From Lentisphaeria bacterium (lineage in GTDB: Bacteria > Verrucomicrobiota > Lentisphaeria > Victivallales > Victivallaceae): DNA of 56,714 nt. The notes beneath the pieces are model-generated. The model did no database searches. It was not told the DNA's origin and worked only from the letters and a program-made list of their open reading frames with translations. Shown piece by piece: positions 32,685-42,051 of the stretch. Positions within the stretch are counted from its first letter, which is position 1, and every line of letters begins with the position of its first letter. Location: NCBI GenBank assembly GCA_017504585.1, contig JAFVQX010000133.1:1-56714 (forward strand). Reading direction: 5' to 3'. Position numbers and translations under genes: made by a program.

Positions 32685-35120
32685 ATGAAGAAAAAAAACT
32701 ACATTCAATCGAGTCTGGCAGTATTGTTTGCTGCACTGCTGCTGCCTTTGCTGACCTCCTGCGAAGCGCTGGAAGATCTGCAGAAAGAAAAAAGTACCGA
32801 TCCTGACGAAAAATTTGACTTCGTGGAGCGCAACAACACCGAGCGCTATAAAGAGCCGGATAAACTGCACCCCGACGAAGTGGATATAAATACTGATACG
32901 GAGAAAAAGAATGAATTAGCCCAAAAGGCAGAAAAACTCTCCAAATCCCCTTATGCCAACAAGTATAAAAATACTCCGGCAGAAAAGGCCGCCGCCGCCG
33001 ACCATAAAGGCAAGCCGGGGGCAAGACAGAGCCGTTTTTACGAAGATTTTATTTTGTTCAATGCCGATGACAAGGTGGAAGTTTCCATGAGTTTTGCCTC
33101 GGCACCCATACTGGATGTGTTGTCGGCCTTTGCTGATGTGCTGGAATTCAACTTTGTTGCCGGCAGCGACTTGCGCACTACGGTAACGTTGAACGTGAAC
33201 TCCACGCTGACCCGCCGGGAGTTGTGGGAAACCTTTGACCGCATGCTGCAGCTTGCCAATGCCGCTGCTTACAAAGATGGTCAGCTTTTAAGGATCGTTT
33301 CGGCAGCCCAAACCCCCAAACAGGGCAGCTTGCGGGTCGCCAACAAAGGCGTGGGCAACAGCGAAATCGTTTTCCACATGCTCAAAAATATCACCGCCCG
33401 GGAAGCGTTGACTCAATTACGACCCTTTTTGATGGTGGGCGGCACTATCGCCGAAGGCAGCCGTCCGGCAATGGTGGTGATTTGCGACTCCAGCGACAAT
33501 ATACCCAAACTGCAGAGCATACTTGAGATCATCGACAATCCCGGCCGCCGCAACTGGCCCCGTACAGTGATCCCATGCGAAAATGTGCAGCCGTCCAAAA
33601 TTGCCGCTGACCTTTCGCAAGTTTTGCCGGTGCTGGGTTTTACTGCGGCTACTGCCAATACCCGCGGCGAAACCCCGGGATCGGTCTACATTACCGGGAT
33701 CGACCGTTTGCAGCTGCTGGTGGCGTCGGCGGCAACGGACGAAGTGGTCAATATGGTGCGCGAATGGGTAATGACTCTGGATAACGCCGATAACGATGAA
33801 GAAGAACGGGTCTATGTATACAAAGTAGCCAACAGCAAAGCTCAACAGCTTGCCCAGGCGCTGTCGGTGATCTTTACCACCCAGGGCGCATCGCTTACGG
33901 TAGATACCTCCAGCGGCAACTCCCGTACCCAGCAGCTTACCACCCAGACCACCAAGGTAGCCAACACCGGCAATACCGGCAGTGCTCAATTCAGCCGCGC
34001 CGGAACCAATAACGATTTGAACACCACAACCACAGTCCGGAGCAATATATTCACTACACCGGTGCGTATTTTTGCTGACGGCATTTACAATCGGCTGGTC
34101 ATCCGCACTACGCCCCGGGTCTACCGGGTGATGAAAGCTTTGCTTTCACGGCTTGACTCGGTGCCGGCACAGGTGCTTTTGCAGGTGCTGATCGTGGAAG
34201 TATCGCTGAATGACGGCAATGAATTCGGTGTTGAATTCAACTTCAAAGGTTCCGGCGGTACAGCTATGACTTCGGTGGGAACCAATTACGACAAGCTCAA
34301 TCCCGGAGTGCGCAGCAACGACATCGGCGGCAATTTCTACATTGCCAACCCCAATAATCCCGACGAAAAGTTTGCCTATATCAAGGCTTTGGCGACCCGC
34401 AACAAAATCAAGATCATCTCCAGTCCGCAGCTTTTGGTGACCAGCAATACCGAAGCAAAGATCCAGATCGGTAACGATGTGCCGCTGATCACCGGATCGG
34501 TGAGCAGTTCCGAGTCAGTTTCCGGTCAGGTCACCAATACCTACAATTACCGCGAAACCGGTATCATCATGACCATGACTCCGCAGGTGACCAGCAGCGA
34601 CCTTATTTCGCTGGAAATCAAACAGGAGGTTTCTGAACCGGTGACCAATACCATTTCCACAGCTAAAGATACTCCGGTCATCCAGATGCGGGAAATCGAA
34701 ACTTCCATGACCATCGGCAACGGCAAAACCATGATCATGGGCGGTATGATCCAGGAAAAACACTCCGACGATCTCAACAGTATCCCGATCATTTCCGACA
34801 TACCATTCCTCGGGCGTTTGTTCGGTCATACCGATCAGGCTACTTCCCGTACCGAGATGCTGGTGCTGGTTACCGGTTATATCGTCGACGAAAAAGGCAA
34901 AGTCGAAGATATGATCAAGCGTTACAATCAGGCTGTAAAAGAGTTGAGCAAATTTGAAGGCGAAATCGCCGAAGCCCACAAGCTGGATATGGAACGCGAA
35001 GAACGCATCAAGCGGGAAAAAGAGGCCAGAAAGCTGCAGAAAGAAGCCGATGAACTCAAAAAGAAAGCCGCCGCCGCGGCAAATAAAGTACAATCGCCTG
35101 AAAGCAAAAAAAGTGAGTAA
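32685..35120 (+). CDS. gspD: Type II secretion secretin GspD
   Basis: 811 aa. It has a lipobox (LLPLLTSCEA, Cys near 26), so it is probably a lipoprotein secretin. N-domains follow (SFASAPILDVLSAFADVL, later N-type KH folds), with a Thr/Asn/Gln-rich linker near 410-450. The secretin core is present: VPAQVLLQVLIVEVSLNDGN, ISSPQLLVTSNTEAKIQIG, and the final IPFLGRLFG. A charged coiled-coil tail (about 750-811) is longer than usual. It forms the outer-membrane pore. It is followed 4 nt later by gspE. Confidence 0.93.
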   Translation: MKKKNYIQSSLAVLFAALLLPLLTSCEALEDLQKEKSTDPDEKFDFVERNNTERYKEPDKLHPDEVDINTDTEKKNELAQKAEKLSKSPYANKYKNTPAEKAAAADHKGKPGARQSRFYEDFILFNADDKVEVSMSFASAPILDVLSAFADVLEFNFVAGSDLRTTVTLNVNSTLTRRELWETFDRMLQLANAAAYKDGQLLRIVSAAQTPKQGSLRVANKGVGNSEIVFHMLKNITAREALTQLRPFLMVGGTIAEGSRPAMVVICDSSDNIPKLQSILEIIDNPGRRNWPRTVIPCENVQPSKIAADLSQVLPVLGFTAATANTRGETPGSVYITGIDRLQLLVASAATDEVVNMVREWVMTLDNADNDEEERVYVYKVANSKAQQLAQALSVIFTTQGASLTVDTSSGNSRTQQLTTQTTKVANTGNTGSAQFSRAGTNNDLNTTTTVRSNIFTTPVRIFADGIYNRLVIRTTPRVYRVMKALLSRLDSVPAQVLLQVLIVEVSLNDGNEFGVEFNFKGSGGTAMTSVGTNYDKLNPGVRSNDIGGNFYIANPNNPDEKFAYIKALATRNKIKIISSPQLLVTSNTEAKIQIGNDVPLITGSVSSSESVSGQVTNTYNYRETGIIMTMTPQVTSSDLISLEIKQEVSEPVTNTISTAKDTPVIQMREIETSMTIGNGKTMIMGGMIQEKHSDDLNSIPIISDIPFLGRLFGHTDQATSRTEMLVLVTGYIVDEKGKVEDMIKRYNQAVKELSKFEGEIAEAHKLDMEREERIKREKEARKLQKEADELKKKAAAAANKVQSPESKKSE

Positions 35121-35124
35121 TTTT

Positions 35125-36771
35125 ATGGCTTTGGATATTCAGCAGGAAAATTCTGAAAATATCGCTTTCATCAGCGTTCCGCAAGATACCGCAGATAAAT
35201 TGGAAGAGCTGCGGCAAAAGCTTTTGAGTACATACTGCGAGTATGATTCCATACTTTCTGCCGCCGATAACAACGCCGCTGCGGCGGATGCACTTATGGT
35301 GGAAAAAGGCTTGTGTACCGAAGTTGAGCTGCTGAAGATCTATACCGGAGTATTCGGTCTTGCCATGCCCGACGAAGATCTGATCGTATCGCCGGAACGT
35401 TTCGCAGGTGTTTCCGCCGAGTATTTGAGCGAAAACGGCATAGTGCCGGCGCAATGGGACGATGAAACATTGAAAGTCTATGCCAGCAACCCCTATAAAC
35501 TTGCTCAAAACAGCTACTTTACGCTTCGGCAGTACAAAAAGAATATGGAGTTTGTTCTGATCCGGCGCACATTGCTGGAGCGTTTAATCAACAGCGTTTA
35601 CAAAGATGCCGAAGAGGTGCAGACGCTTGATGCCGACAGCGAAGACGCTTTGCGCTCCATGGCTGGTGAAGCAAGGATCGTGCGGATGGTCAACGATATA
35701 TTTTCGAGGGCAGTGGAGCTTTCTGCCAGCGATATACATATGGAACCCGGCGAAGACCGGGTGGTGGTTCGCTGCCGGGTGGACGGAGTGCTTACAGAAA
35801 TATTGTCGGCACCCATCCGGGATTTTCCGGCGATAGCCAGCCGCATAAAACTTATATCCGGCTTGAATATTGCCGAAAGCCGCTTGCCGCAGGATGGCAG
35901 AACCACTTTTCAGCTGGGGCGTACCGAATTGGATATGCGTGTAAGCACTATACCTATATTGACCGGCGAAAGCATAGTTCTGCGTTTGCTCAACAAGGCT
36001 TCTGTGGCATACGATCTGCGGGCGCTGGGTATGTCACAAACCATGCTCAACGATTTTAATGAACTTATTCAAATACCCCACGGCATGATCCTGGTGGTGG
36101 GCCCCACCGGTTCGGGTAAGACCACCACCCTTTACAGCGTTATCAATCAACTTAACGATCAGAAACGCAAGATCATTACCGTGGAAGACCCGGTGGAATA
36201 TCAGATGCCCGGACTCTGCCAGATGCAGGTCAACAGCCAGATCGGTGTGGACTTTGCCTCCGGCTTGCGTTCCATTGTGCGTCAGGACCCGGATGTGATT
36301 TTAGTTGGGGAGATCCGCGACCGGGAAACTGCCGATATTGCCATCAACGCCGCCTTGACCGGTCACCTGGTGTTGAGCACTTTGCACACCAACGATGCCG
36401 TGGGGGCAGTTACCCGTTTGATCGATATGAATGTGGAAGGTTTTCTGGTGGCATCGGCACTTTTCGGCGTAATGAGTCAGCGGTTGGTGCGCAAAGTCTG
36501 TACTGTCTGCAACGGTTCGGGTAAAGACGGTTCCGGCAATCGCTGCCGCAACTGCAATGGTACCGGCTTCCGGGGCAGAACGGGGATTTACGAATTTTTG
36601 CGGGTCAATGATGAGTTGCGCGAAGCCATCAGCCACAATCAGCCCAGTTCGGTTCTGGAAAAAATCGCAGTGAAAAACGGCATGAAAACTCTGCTGGAAG
36701 ATGGCAAAGATAAGGTGGCAGCAGGCATAACCACTGCCGAAGAATTGCTGCGAAGCACTGCTGAAGGTTGA
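35125..36771 (+). CDS. gspE: Type II secretion ATPase GspE
   Basis: 548 aa. The N-domain is followed by the hexameric ATPase core: Walker A GPTGSGKTTT, Asp box VEDPVEYQ, Walker B VILVGEIRD with TADIAINAALTGH and STLHTNDA, and the zinc module (CTVCNGSG...CRNCNGTG). It drives pseudopilus assembly from the cytoplasm. The start is the ATG at 35125, 4 nt after the gspD stop; the frame is open further upstream but overlaps gspD. Confidence 0.95.
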   Translation: MALDIQQENSENIAFISVPQDTADKLEELRQKLLSTYCEYDSILSAADNNAAAADALMVEKGLCTEVELLKIYTGVFGLAMPDEDLIVSPERFAGVSAEYLSENGIVPAQWDDETLKVYASNPYKLAQNSYFTLRQYKKNMEFVLIRRTLLERLINSVYKDAEEVQTLDADSEDALRSMAGEARIVRMVNDIFSRAVELSASDIHMEPGEDRVVVRCRVDGVLTEILSAPIRDFPAIASRIKLISGLNIAESRLPQDGRTTFQLGRTELDMRVSTIPILTGESIVLRLLNKASVAYDLRALGMSQTMLNDFNELIQIPHGMILVVGPTGSGKTTTLYSVINQLNDQKRKIITVEDPVEYQMPGLCQMQVNSQIGVDFASGLRSIVRQDPDVILVGEIRDRETADIAINAALTGHLVLSTLHTNDAVGAVTRLIDMNVEGFLVASALFGVMSQRLVRKVCTVCNGSGKDGSGNRCRNCNGTGFRGRTGIYEFLRVNDELREAISHNQPSSVLEKIAVKNGMKTLLEDGKDKVAAGITTAEELLRSTAEG

Positions 36772-36779
36772 TAAATTTT

Positions 36780-37982
36780 ATGGCATTATATTTATACAAA
36801 GCCATCGCTCCGGGCGAAGCGGCAAAAGAGGTGACCGTCGAGGCGGAAAATCTGCGTGAAGCAGAACAGAAGCTCCGGCGGATGAACCTTTTGCCGGTAA
36901 GATTTATCCGGGAAGTGGACCCCGCCCAGAGCGAAAGAGGCTTTCTGCACCGCAGCAAAATAGATGTGCTGGATATGACCGAGCAGCTTTCGGCATTGCT
37001 CAATTCAGCTATTCCATTGGAGCGGGCACTGGCGATCATTGCCGAAGGTGCCGCCAACGATGAACAGCACGAATTCATCCAGACTTTGCGGCAGGGGTTG
37101 CACGAAGGCAGAAAATTTTCGGAACTCATCCGCAGTTACGGGGCGCTGTTTCCCGGCTATTACGCCAATTTGATCGAAACCGGCGAGGAAACCGGCCGCT
37201 TGCCGGAAGTGCTGGAAGAATTACGCAGATTTATGACAGAAAGCCGGGAGCTGAAGGATTTTATCGTCACCAGTTCCATTTATCCAGTTGTAGTATTGGC
37301 TGTGGCAATATTAGTAACGATATTGATGTTCGCTGTGTTCGTGCCCAGATTTGTTACGCAGTTTGAAAATATGGGGCGTGATTTGCCCGGCTCCATGGTT
37401 TTTCTGATGAATATGAGCAATGTTATAGTCTATGGCGGTATAGCATTGGTGATCGCGGTTATTGCCGGGGTTACAGCGTTGCCGCACCTGCTGGGGCGGG
37501 AAAAGTTAGCGGAGATCAAAGCAAAAATCATCTTGAGTCTGCCATTGTTCGGAGCGTTGCATACTTCAGTAGAAATGGGCAAATTTGTCCGCACATTGGC
37601 AATTCTTATCAGCAACCATGTGGATATAATCAAAACAGTACGCATTGCGGTAAAGGTCATTCAAAACCCGGTGATCCGTTACAGCTTTGCGGAGTTGGAA
37701 AATAAGCTCAAAAGCGGGCTGAAACTTTCGGCAGCTATGGAAGATAACCAATATCTGCCCAAAGGTCTTGCCAGCCGTTTGCGGGTAGGGGAGGAATCGG
37801 GTACATCCGGCTCTATGCTTATGAAAGCTGCCAGTCATGTGGAAGAAGATACCCGCCGCCAGATCAAACGGCTTTTGAGCATGTTTGAACCGCTGGTGAT
37901 CGTCGGTTTGGCATTGGTGGTAATGACCGTGGTGCTGGCGATCTTTATGGCGATCATGGAACTCAACAGTGTAGAAATGTAA
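36780..37982 (+). CDS. gspF: Type II secretion platform protein GspF
   Basis: 400 aa, usual length. Inner-membrane platform protein with an N-terminal cytoplasmic domain (LYLYKAIAPGEA, EAENLREAEQKLR) and two T2SSF domains with the LIETGEETGRLPEVLEEL motif and its second copy (RLRVGEESGTSGSML). There are three or more membrane helices. It cooperates with GspE and pseudopilins. The ATG at 36780 is preferred to a TTG at 36768. Confidence 0.93.
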   Translation: MALYLYKAIAPGEAAKEVTVEAENLREAEQKLRRMNLLPVRFIREVDPAQSERGFLHRSKIDVLDMTEQLSALLNSAIPLERALAIIAEGAANDEQHEFIQTLRQGLHEGRKFSELIRSYGALFPGYYANLIETGEETGRLPEVLEELRRFMTESRELKDFIVTSSIYPVVVLAVAILVTILMFAVFVPRFVTQFENMGRDLPGSMVFLMNMSNVIVYGGIALVIAVIAGVTALPHLLGREKLAEIKAKIILSLPLFGALHTSVEMGKFVRTLAILISNHVDIIKTVRIAVKVIQNPVIRYSFAELENKLKSGLKLSAAMEDNQYLPKGLASRLRVGEESGTSGSMLMKAASHVEEDTRRQIKRLLSMFEPLVIVGLALVVMTVVLAIFMAIMELNSVEM

Positions 37983-38012
37983 ACAATCTGATATAAAAGA
38001 GGAGAAAGATAA

Positions 38013-38456
38013 ATGAACTTCAAACGCAAACAAATCCGCCGCAGCAACTTTACTTTGACCGAACTTATGGTGGTGATCGTGATTCTGGTCATGCTCACAA
38101 GTTTTGCTGCACCTATGGTCTTCAAGCACATCAAGAGTGCCCGCATCACCACAGCCAAGACCCAGATCAAACTTCTGGAACAGGCGTTGACCGACTACAA
38201 GCTCGATACCGGCAAATTCCCGGAAACCGACGACGGTTTGCAGGTGCTGGTGGAAAACACCAACGATGTGGAAAAATGGGACGGCCCTTACATCAAGCCC
38301 GCCGTGCCCAAGGATCCCTGGGGCAACGATTATGTTTATGTCTGCCCCGGCGAACATGGCGAATTTGACCTTTCCAGCTACGGTGCCGACGGTGTGGAAG
38401 GCGGTGAAGGCGAAAATGCCGATATTACCAACTGGGTCAGTAAAGACGAGGAATAA
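38013..38456 (+). CDS. gspG: Major pseudopilin GspG
   Basis: 147 aa. Prepilin leader, then SN-FTLTELMVVIVILVML: the cleavage motif lacks Gly at -1 (Asn instead). The C-terminal domain is typical GspG (LEQALTDYKLDTGKFPETDDGLQVLV, then YIKPAVPKDPWGNDYVYVCPG, with the acidic calcium-type loop). It forms the pseudopilus. An AGGAGAAAG ribosome site is near. It is followed by gspH without a gap. Confidence 0.92.
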   Translation: MNFKRKQIRRSNFTLTELMVVIVILVMLTSFAAPMVFKHIKSARITTAKTQIKLLEQALTDYKLDTGKFPETDDGLQVLVENTNDVEKWDGPYIKPAVPKDPWGNDYVYVCPGEHGEFDLSSYGADGVEGGEGENADITNWVSKDEE

Positions 38457-39107
38457 TTGAGTAAGTTCCAGCGGAAAAATTTTACATTATTGGAACTGGC
38501 GGCAGTCATAGCCATACTTATATTGCTGACTGCCGTTTCCGGTGTTTATATCGGGCGGGAGCGAAAAATGCCGGTTTTTGAGCGGTCTTTGCGGGATTTT
38601 CAGGTATTCTGTGCCAAAGGCAGGAGTGACACCATGCGCGATGGCATCGTCCGCAAAGTGGTCTTTTACCCGGAAGAAAACCTTTTCCGCATGGAAAAAG
38701 TCGATCCCATGGGGGAAAGCGAAGCCGTGATCCCCGCCGAAGAGGTGGAAGAAGGCAACATGCCCTATGTGGTGTTGGATGCTATCGACGCCGATTGGGA
38801 AGCCGAGCAGAAGCTCAAAAACGCTTCCGATGAAGCTCCAATGCCGGAAGATGAATACGAAACGGTTCGGGAGTGGAAGTTCCCCGAAAAACTGGGCGTA
38901 ACTGTGGAGCTGCCCGATATGCAAGGCGTGGAGTTTACCGAAGAAAGTCTGGAAATGTGGCGGTTCACCCGCAACGGTGCGGCGCGGCTCACCCACGCCT
39001 TGACCGTACAGCTCAACAGCGACATCAGGACGATCACAGTATCTGACTTTACCGGCTTGGTGGAGATAGTCAAAACCGATACCGCAGAGGGGCAGATAGT
39101 GTTGTGA
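38457..39107 (+). CDS. Pseudopilin GspH-like
   Basis: 216 aa. Starts with TTG directly after the gspG stop (TAATTG), with GAGGAA 5 nt upstream. Prepilin motif KNFTLLELAAVIAIL: Asn at -1 and Glu at +5. The C-terminal domain is acidic. GspH is assigned by position. It overlaps the next gene by GTGA. Confidence 0.75.
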   Translation: MSKFQRKNFTLLELAAVIAILILLTAVSGVYIGRERKMPVFERSLRDFQVFCAKGRSDTMRDGIVRKVVFYPEENLFRMEKVDPMGESEAVIPAEEVEEGNMPYVVLDAIDADWEAEQKLKNASDEAPMPEDEYETVREWKFPEKLGVTVELPDMQGVEFTEESLEMWRFTRNGAARLTHALTVQLNSDIRTITVSDFTGLVEIVKTDTAEGQIVL

Positions 39108-39511
39108 AAAAGCATTTTACATTAGTAGAAGTCATTGTGGCAATGGCGATCATGGCATTGGCACTGACAGCATTTTTTGCATTGTCCCAATCGGCGGTGA
39201 ACCGGATAGACAAGGCGTATGCCAACTGGGAGCGGACTCATTTGTTAAGTCAGGCGGCGGAGTATTATTTACTGTTTGCCGAAGAAGAGCCGCCGGATGT
39301 ACCTCCGGAAGTTTTTGAAAGCAATGTATATGATGTGGAAATGCGGTACGAACCGGCTGAAAATCTCCCGGAAGAACTCAACGATTTATCCAATCAGGCT
39401 CCGTTGAGGACATTGATAATCGACCTGGTGACTCCCGGCAGCCGGGAGGTGGTTGATACATTGAAAATCGACCGTATCGACTGGGAAAATTCGGGAGATA
39501 TGGATCAATGA
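39104..39511 (+). CDS. Pseudopilin GspI-like
   Basis: 135 aa, GTG start overlapping the previous stop (GTGA). Motif KKHFTLVEVIVAMAIMA with His at -1 and Glu at +5, then MALALTAFFALSQ. Minor pseudopilin by position, size and the LVEV...MAIMALAL pattern of GspI. Confidence 0.78.
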   Translation: MKKHFTLVEVIVAMAIMALALTAFFALSQSAVNRIDKAYANWERTHLLSQAAEYYLLFAEEEPPDVPPEVFESNVYDVEMRYEPAENLPEELNDLSNQAPLRTLIIDLVTPGSREVVDTLKIDRIDWENSGDMDQ

Positions 39512-40146
39512 AAAAGCAGCTTTTTACATTAGTGGAGTTGATTGCCGCCATGGCGGTACTTGCCTTGATCGGGTCCGCATCGGCAGCGGCACTGGCGGGC
39601 TTTCAACGCAGCCACAACAAAGTTGCCATGTTATCTGAACGGCTGGAACGGAACCGCAAGCTGGATAAAGTTGCCGAACTTATGGGCAACACGATCCCCT
39701 TTTTCTGGAAAGACGAAACCGATGATGATCAGGAACATCTGGTGTTTGACGGTATGGAAGATGAGCTCTATTTTACCGCCATGCGGCTGCCCAATAATGA
39801 GGGCAAAGGAGCATTTATTTTTGTGAGATTATATGTAAACGACGACAATGCTCTGGCGTGCGATTACAAAGATACTCCGCTGCTGCCCTGGCTGGAATCG
39901 GAAGAGCAAAGCAATATAAAAACGGTGATTTTAGCCGAAAATGTGGCAAGTTTGACTTTTACCTACGCCGATTACGACGATGAAGACGAAATCGAGTGGC
40001 TGGAAGTCTGGGATCAGGACGATGATGAATATCTGGATCGCTTGCCGGCGGCAGTGGGCTTTACGGTTGAGTTTGAAAACGGCGAAAAACTCTCCTACCT
40101 GCGGCGGACAGCCGGACTTTCAGCATTTTCGGGGCTGGCGTTATGA
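39508..40146 (+). CDS. Pseudopilin GspJ-like
   Basis: 212 aa, ATGA overlap with the previous gene. Motif KKQLFTLVELIAAMAVLAL (Leu at -1). GspJ-type core (ALAGFQRSHNKVAMLSERLER, later PAAVGFTVEFENG), with very acidic loops (DETDDDQEH, DYDDEDEIEW). Minor pseudopilin of the tip complex. Confidence 0.78.
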   Translation: MKKQLFTLVELIAAMAVLALIGSASAAALAGFQRSHNKVAMLSERLERNRKLDKVAELMGNTIPFFWKDETDDDQEHLVFDGMEDELYFTAMRLPNNEGKGAFIFVRLYVNDDNALACDYKDTPLLPWLESEEQSNIKTVILAENVASLTFTYADYDDEDEIEWLEVWDQDDDEYLDRLPAAVGFTVEFENGEKLSYLRRTAGLSAFSGLAL

Positions 40147-41147
40147 ATATGTGCAGATTTAAGAAAAGTGAAGACGGTGTAGCCTTGGTGGCAGTACTGG
40201 CACTTTTGAGTTCAGTAAGTTTGCTGGTTATGAGCATGGTGGTTTACTCCCAGCTCTCAACTTACGGTATCCGCAACGATACGGATGCTTTGCGCAGCCG
40301 CTATGTAGCCGAAGGTGCAATGAACCGGATAATTTTTCTGCTGGCAGCTGACAACAACGAATACCGCACAACTTCGCTGGAAAACTTTGATTACAGCGAA
40401 TACGAAGAAGAGCGCTTTATCCCCGACGGCAGACTGCGTGAGCTGGATTATTACGGTACCACGGTAAAATACCGCATAGAAAACGGGGCAGGGGGCATCT
40501 CTGTAAGCCCCAGCAATATCAATACAGCGTTGAATAATCTGACCCGGATCCGCCAGACCAACGAAGAAGATTTGAGCGAAGCAGTAACGATCTACCGTAC
40601 CCGTTTTGCTGATTATGTGGACAGCAACGATTTAGTGGGCGAAGACGGCATGGAAGTTGAGGAATACGAGGAGTTGGAAGAAAACACTCCGCTGCCCCGG
40701 AATAAAGCATTGCAGTTCCGGGAAGAACTCTGGTATATACCCGACGGAGTGAAGTTCTTCCCGCCGGACCGCAACGGCAGAATGACCTTGATCAATCCGC
40801 TGACATTGTCGGGTAACCGCCGCAGTAAACCGGATTTGTTTCAGGCAAACTACGCACTGCTGACCAATTACGCCAATTTAAGCCACGAAGACGCTATGGA
40901 AACCTTGAAAACCATCAAGGCATATAAACAGGAGCCGACAGTACTGGCAGACGAGTTCGACCAGCTTTTGCTGGCAACCTTGAAAAATTACTTTTCCATA
41001 ACCAACTCCGGCTGCTACCGGGTAACGATAGAAAATGCCGCCGGGGGCAGCGCCGGAAGCATACGAATGGATGCGACTTTCAACAACCCGGGAATGACCG
41101 GCAGCGAAGGCAAGACTGTAACTTTCTACGACTGGCTTATTTACTGA
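40143..41147 (+). CDS. gspK: Minor pseudopilin GspK
   Basis: 334 aa, ATGA overlap. Prepilin-like EDG-VALVAVLALLSSVSLLVM, with canonical Gly at -1 and no Glu at +5, as is usual for GspK. The large insertion domain and the sequence ARYVAEGAMNRIIFLL-like helix fit GspK (here SRYVAEGAMNRIIFLL). It caps the pseudopilus. Last gene of the secretion operon. Confidence 0.85.
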   Translation: MNMCRFKKSEDGVALVAVLALLSSVSLLVMSMVVYSQLSTYGIRNDTDALRSRYVAEGAMNRIIFLLAADNNEYRTTSLENFDYSEYEEERFIPDGRLRELDYYGTTVKYRIENGAGGISVSPSNINTALNNLTRIRQTNEEDLSEAVTIYRTRFADYVDSNDLVGEDGMEVEEYEELEENTPLPRNKALQFREELWYIPDGVKFFPPDRNGRMTLINPLTLSGNRRSKPDLFQANYALLTNYANLSHEDAMETLKTIKAYKQEPTVLADEFDQLLLATLKNYFSITNSGCYRVTIENAAGGSAGSIRMDATFNNPGMTGSEGKTVTFYDWLIY

Positions 41148-41154
41148 ATAAAGC

Positions 41155-41182
41155 TTGCAATGCACTGTAATTGGTGTATATT
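41155..41182 (+). promoter_or_regulatory. Promoter upstream of the NodB-like gene
   Basis: TTGCAA (41155-41160), 16 nt, TATATT (41177-41182), 32 nt before the ATG at 41215. Placed right after gspK, it separates this unit from the secretion operon. Confidence 0.55.
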
Positions 41183-41214
41183 AAACGAGGTTTTTATATC
41201 AGGGAGAGATATTT

Positions 41215-42027
41215 ATGAGCAAGCGATATATTCCTATTGATTTGGGGTTTGAGCATTATTCTCATGTCAAACACGATCTTAATGCCAAAGAGTATGCCAA
41301 GATTTTAGCGGAGATCAGCAAAGCGCGTTACGCTCCGGTGAATGTTTCCGAAGCCTACGACCTTTATTTTAAAAACGAACTGGTTTTGCCCGACAAGGTG
41401 CGGGTGATCTGGCTGCACGATATTGAACGGCCCAGCGATAACTTTCTTGCCCGCCGCATGGCGGAAATGGAACACGAGTTCGGCTTTCACACCACCTACA
41501 ACATCCGTCTGGTATCTTTGATCGAACCCACCTGGCGGGACGATTTGTATAAAATCTGCGAGCTGGGCGGCGAAATACAGTATCAGCACGAAGATATGGT
41601 CATCTGCAACGGCGATCAGGCGGCAGCGATTGAAAGTTTCAAAGCAAATATGCAGTATGTCCGTGAGTTTTTCCCCAATGTGCGTTTTGCTTTCGGGCAC
41701 GGGGTATTCAAAGCGGGGATCGACTCGGCAGCTTTAGTAAAAAATCCTGATGGATCTTACAGCGAAGAACTTATCAAAAAGTGCGGCTTACCGGAATCCG
41801 GCGAACTTTACGCATTCTTTGACCGGTTGAAAAGAGAGCTGGGCGAACAGAACTGTTTTTATGTTATCGAAAGCCGTTTTATCGGCGGCGACGAATTTGC
41901 TGCCGGTTTGCGGGCGGCAAAACCCGGCGATGTAGTCATATTCTTACAGCACCCCACCTGGTGGAGCGATACTTATGACTTTGAAGAATTGAAATTTGTA
42001 ATGCGGAAAAGCAAGTTTTTTCATTGA
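41215..42027 (+). CDS. Possible polysaccharide-deacetylase-fold protein
   Basis: 270 aa, no signal peptide. Tentatively a NodB-fold (polysaccharide deacetylase-like) protein: VIWLHDIERPSDNFLARRMAEMEHEFGFHTTYNIRL resembles the first strand with an Asp/His motif, GGEIQYQHEDM the second, and VVIFLQHPTWW the late strand of such barrels. If right, it may hydrolyse acyl groups from a sugar, but the catalytic set is not fully typical. It has a GGGAGAG ribosome site. Confidence 0.5.
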   Translation: MSKRYIPIDLGFEHYSHVKHDLNAKEYAKILAEISKARYAPVNVSEAYDLYFKNELVLPDKVRVIWLHDIERPSDNFLARRMAEMEHEFGFHTTYNIRLVSLIEPTWRDDLYKICELGGEIQYQHEDMVICNGDQAAAIESFKANMQYVREFFPNVRFAFGHGVFKAGIDSAALVKNPDGSYSEELIKKCGLPESGELYAFFDRLKRELGEQNCFYVIESRFIGGDEFAAGLRAAKPGDVVIFLQHPTWWSDTYDFEELKFVMRKSKFFH

Positions 42028-42051
42028 TATGATCAAGAAAGGAAAATTAAA

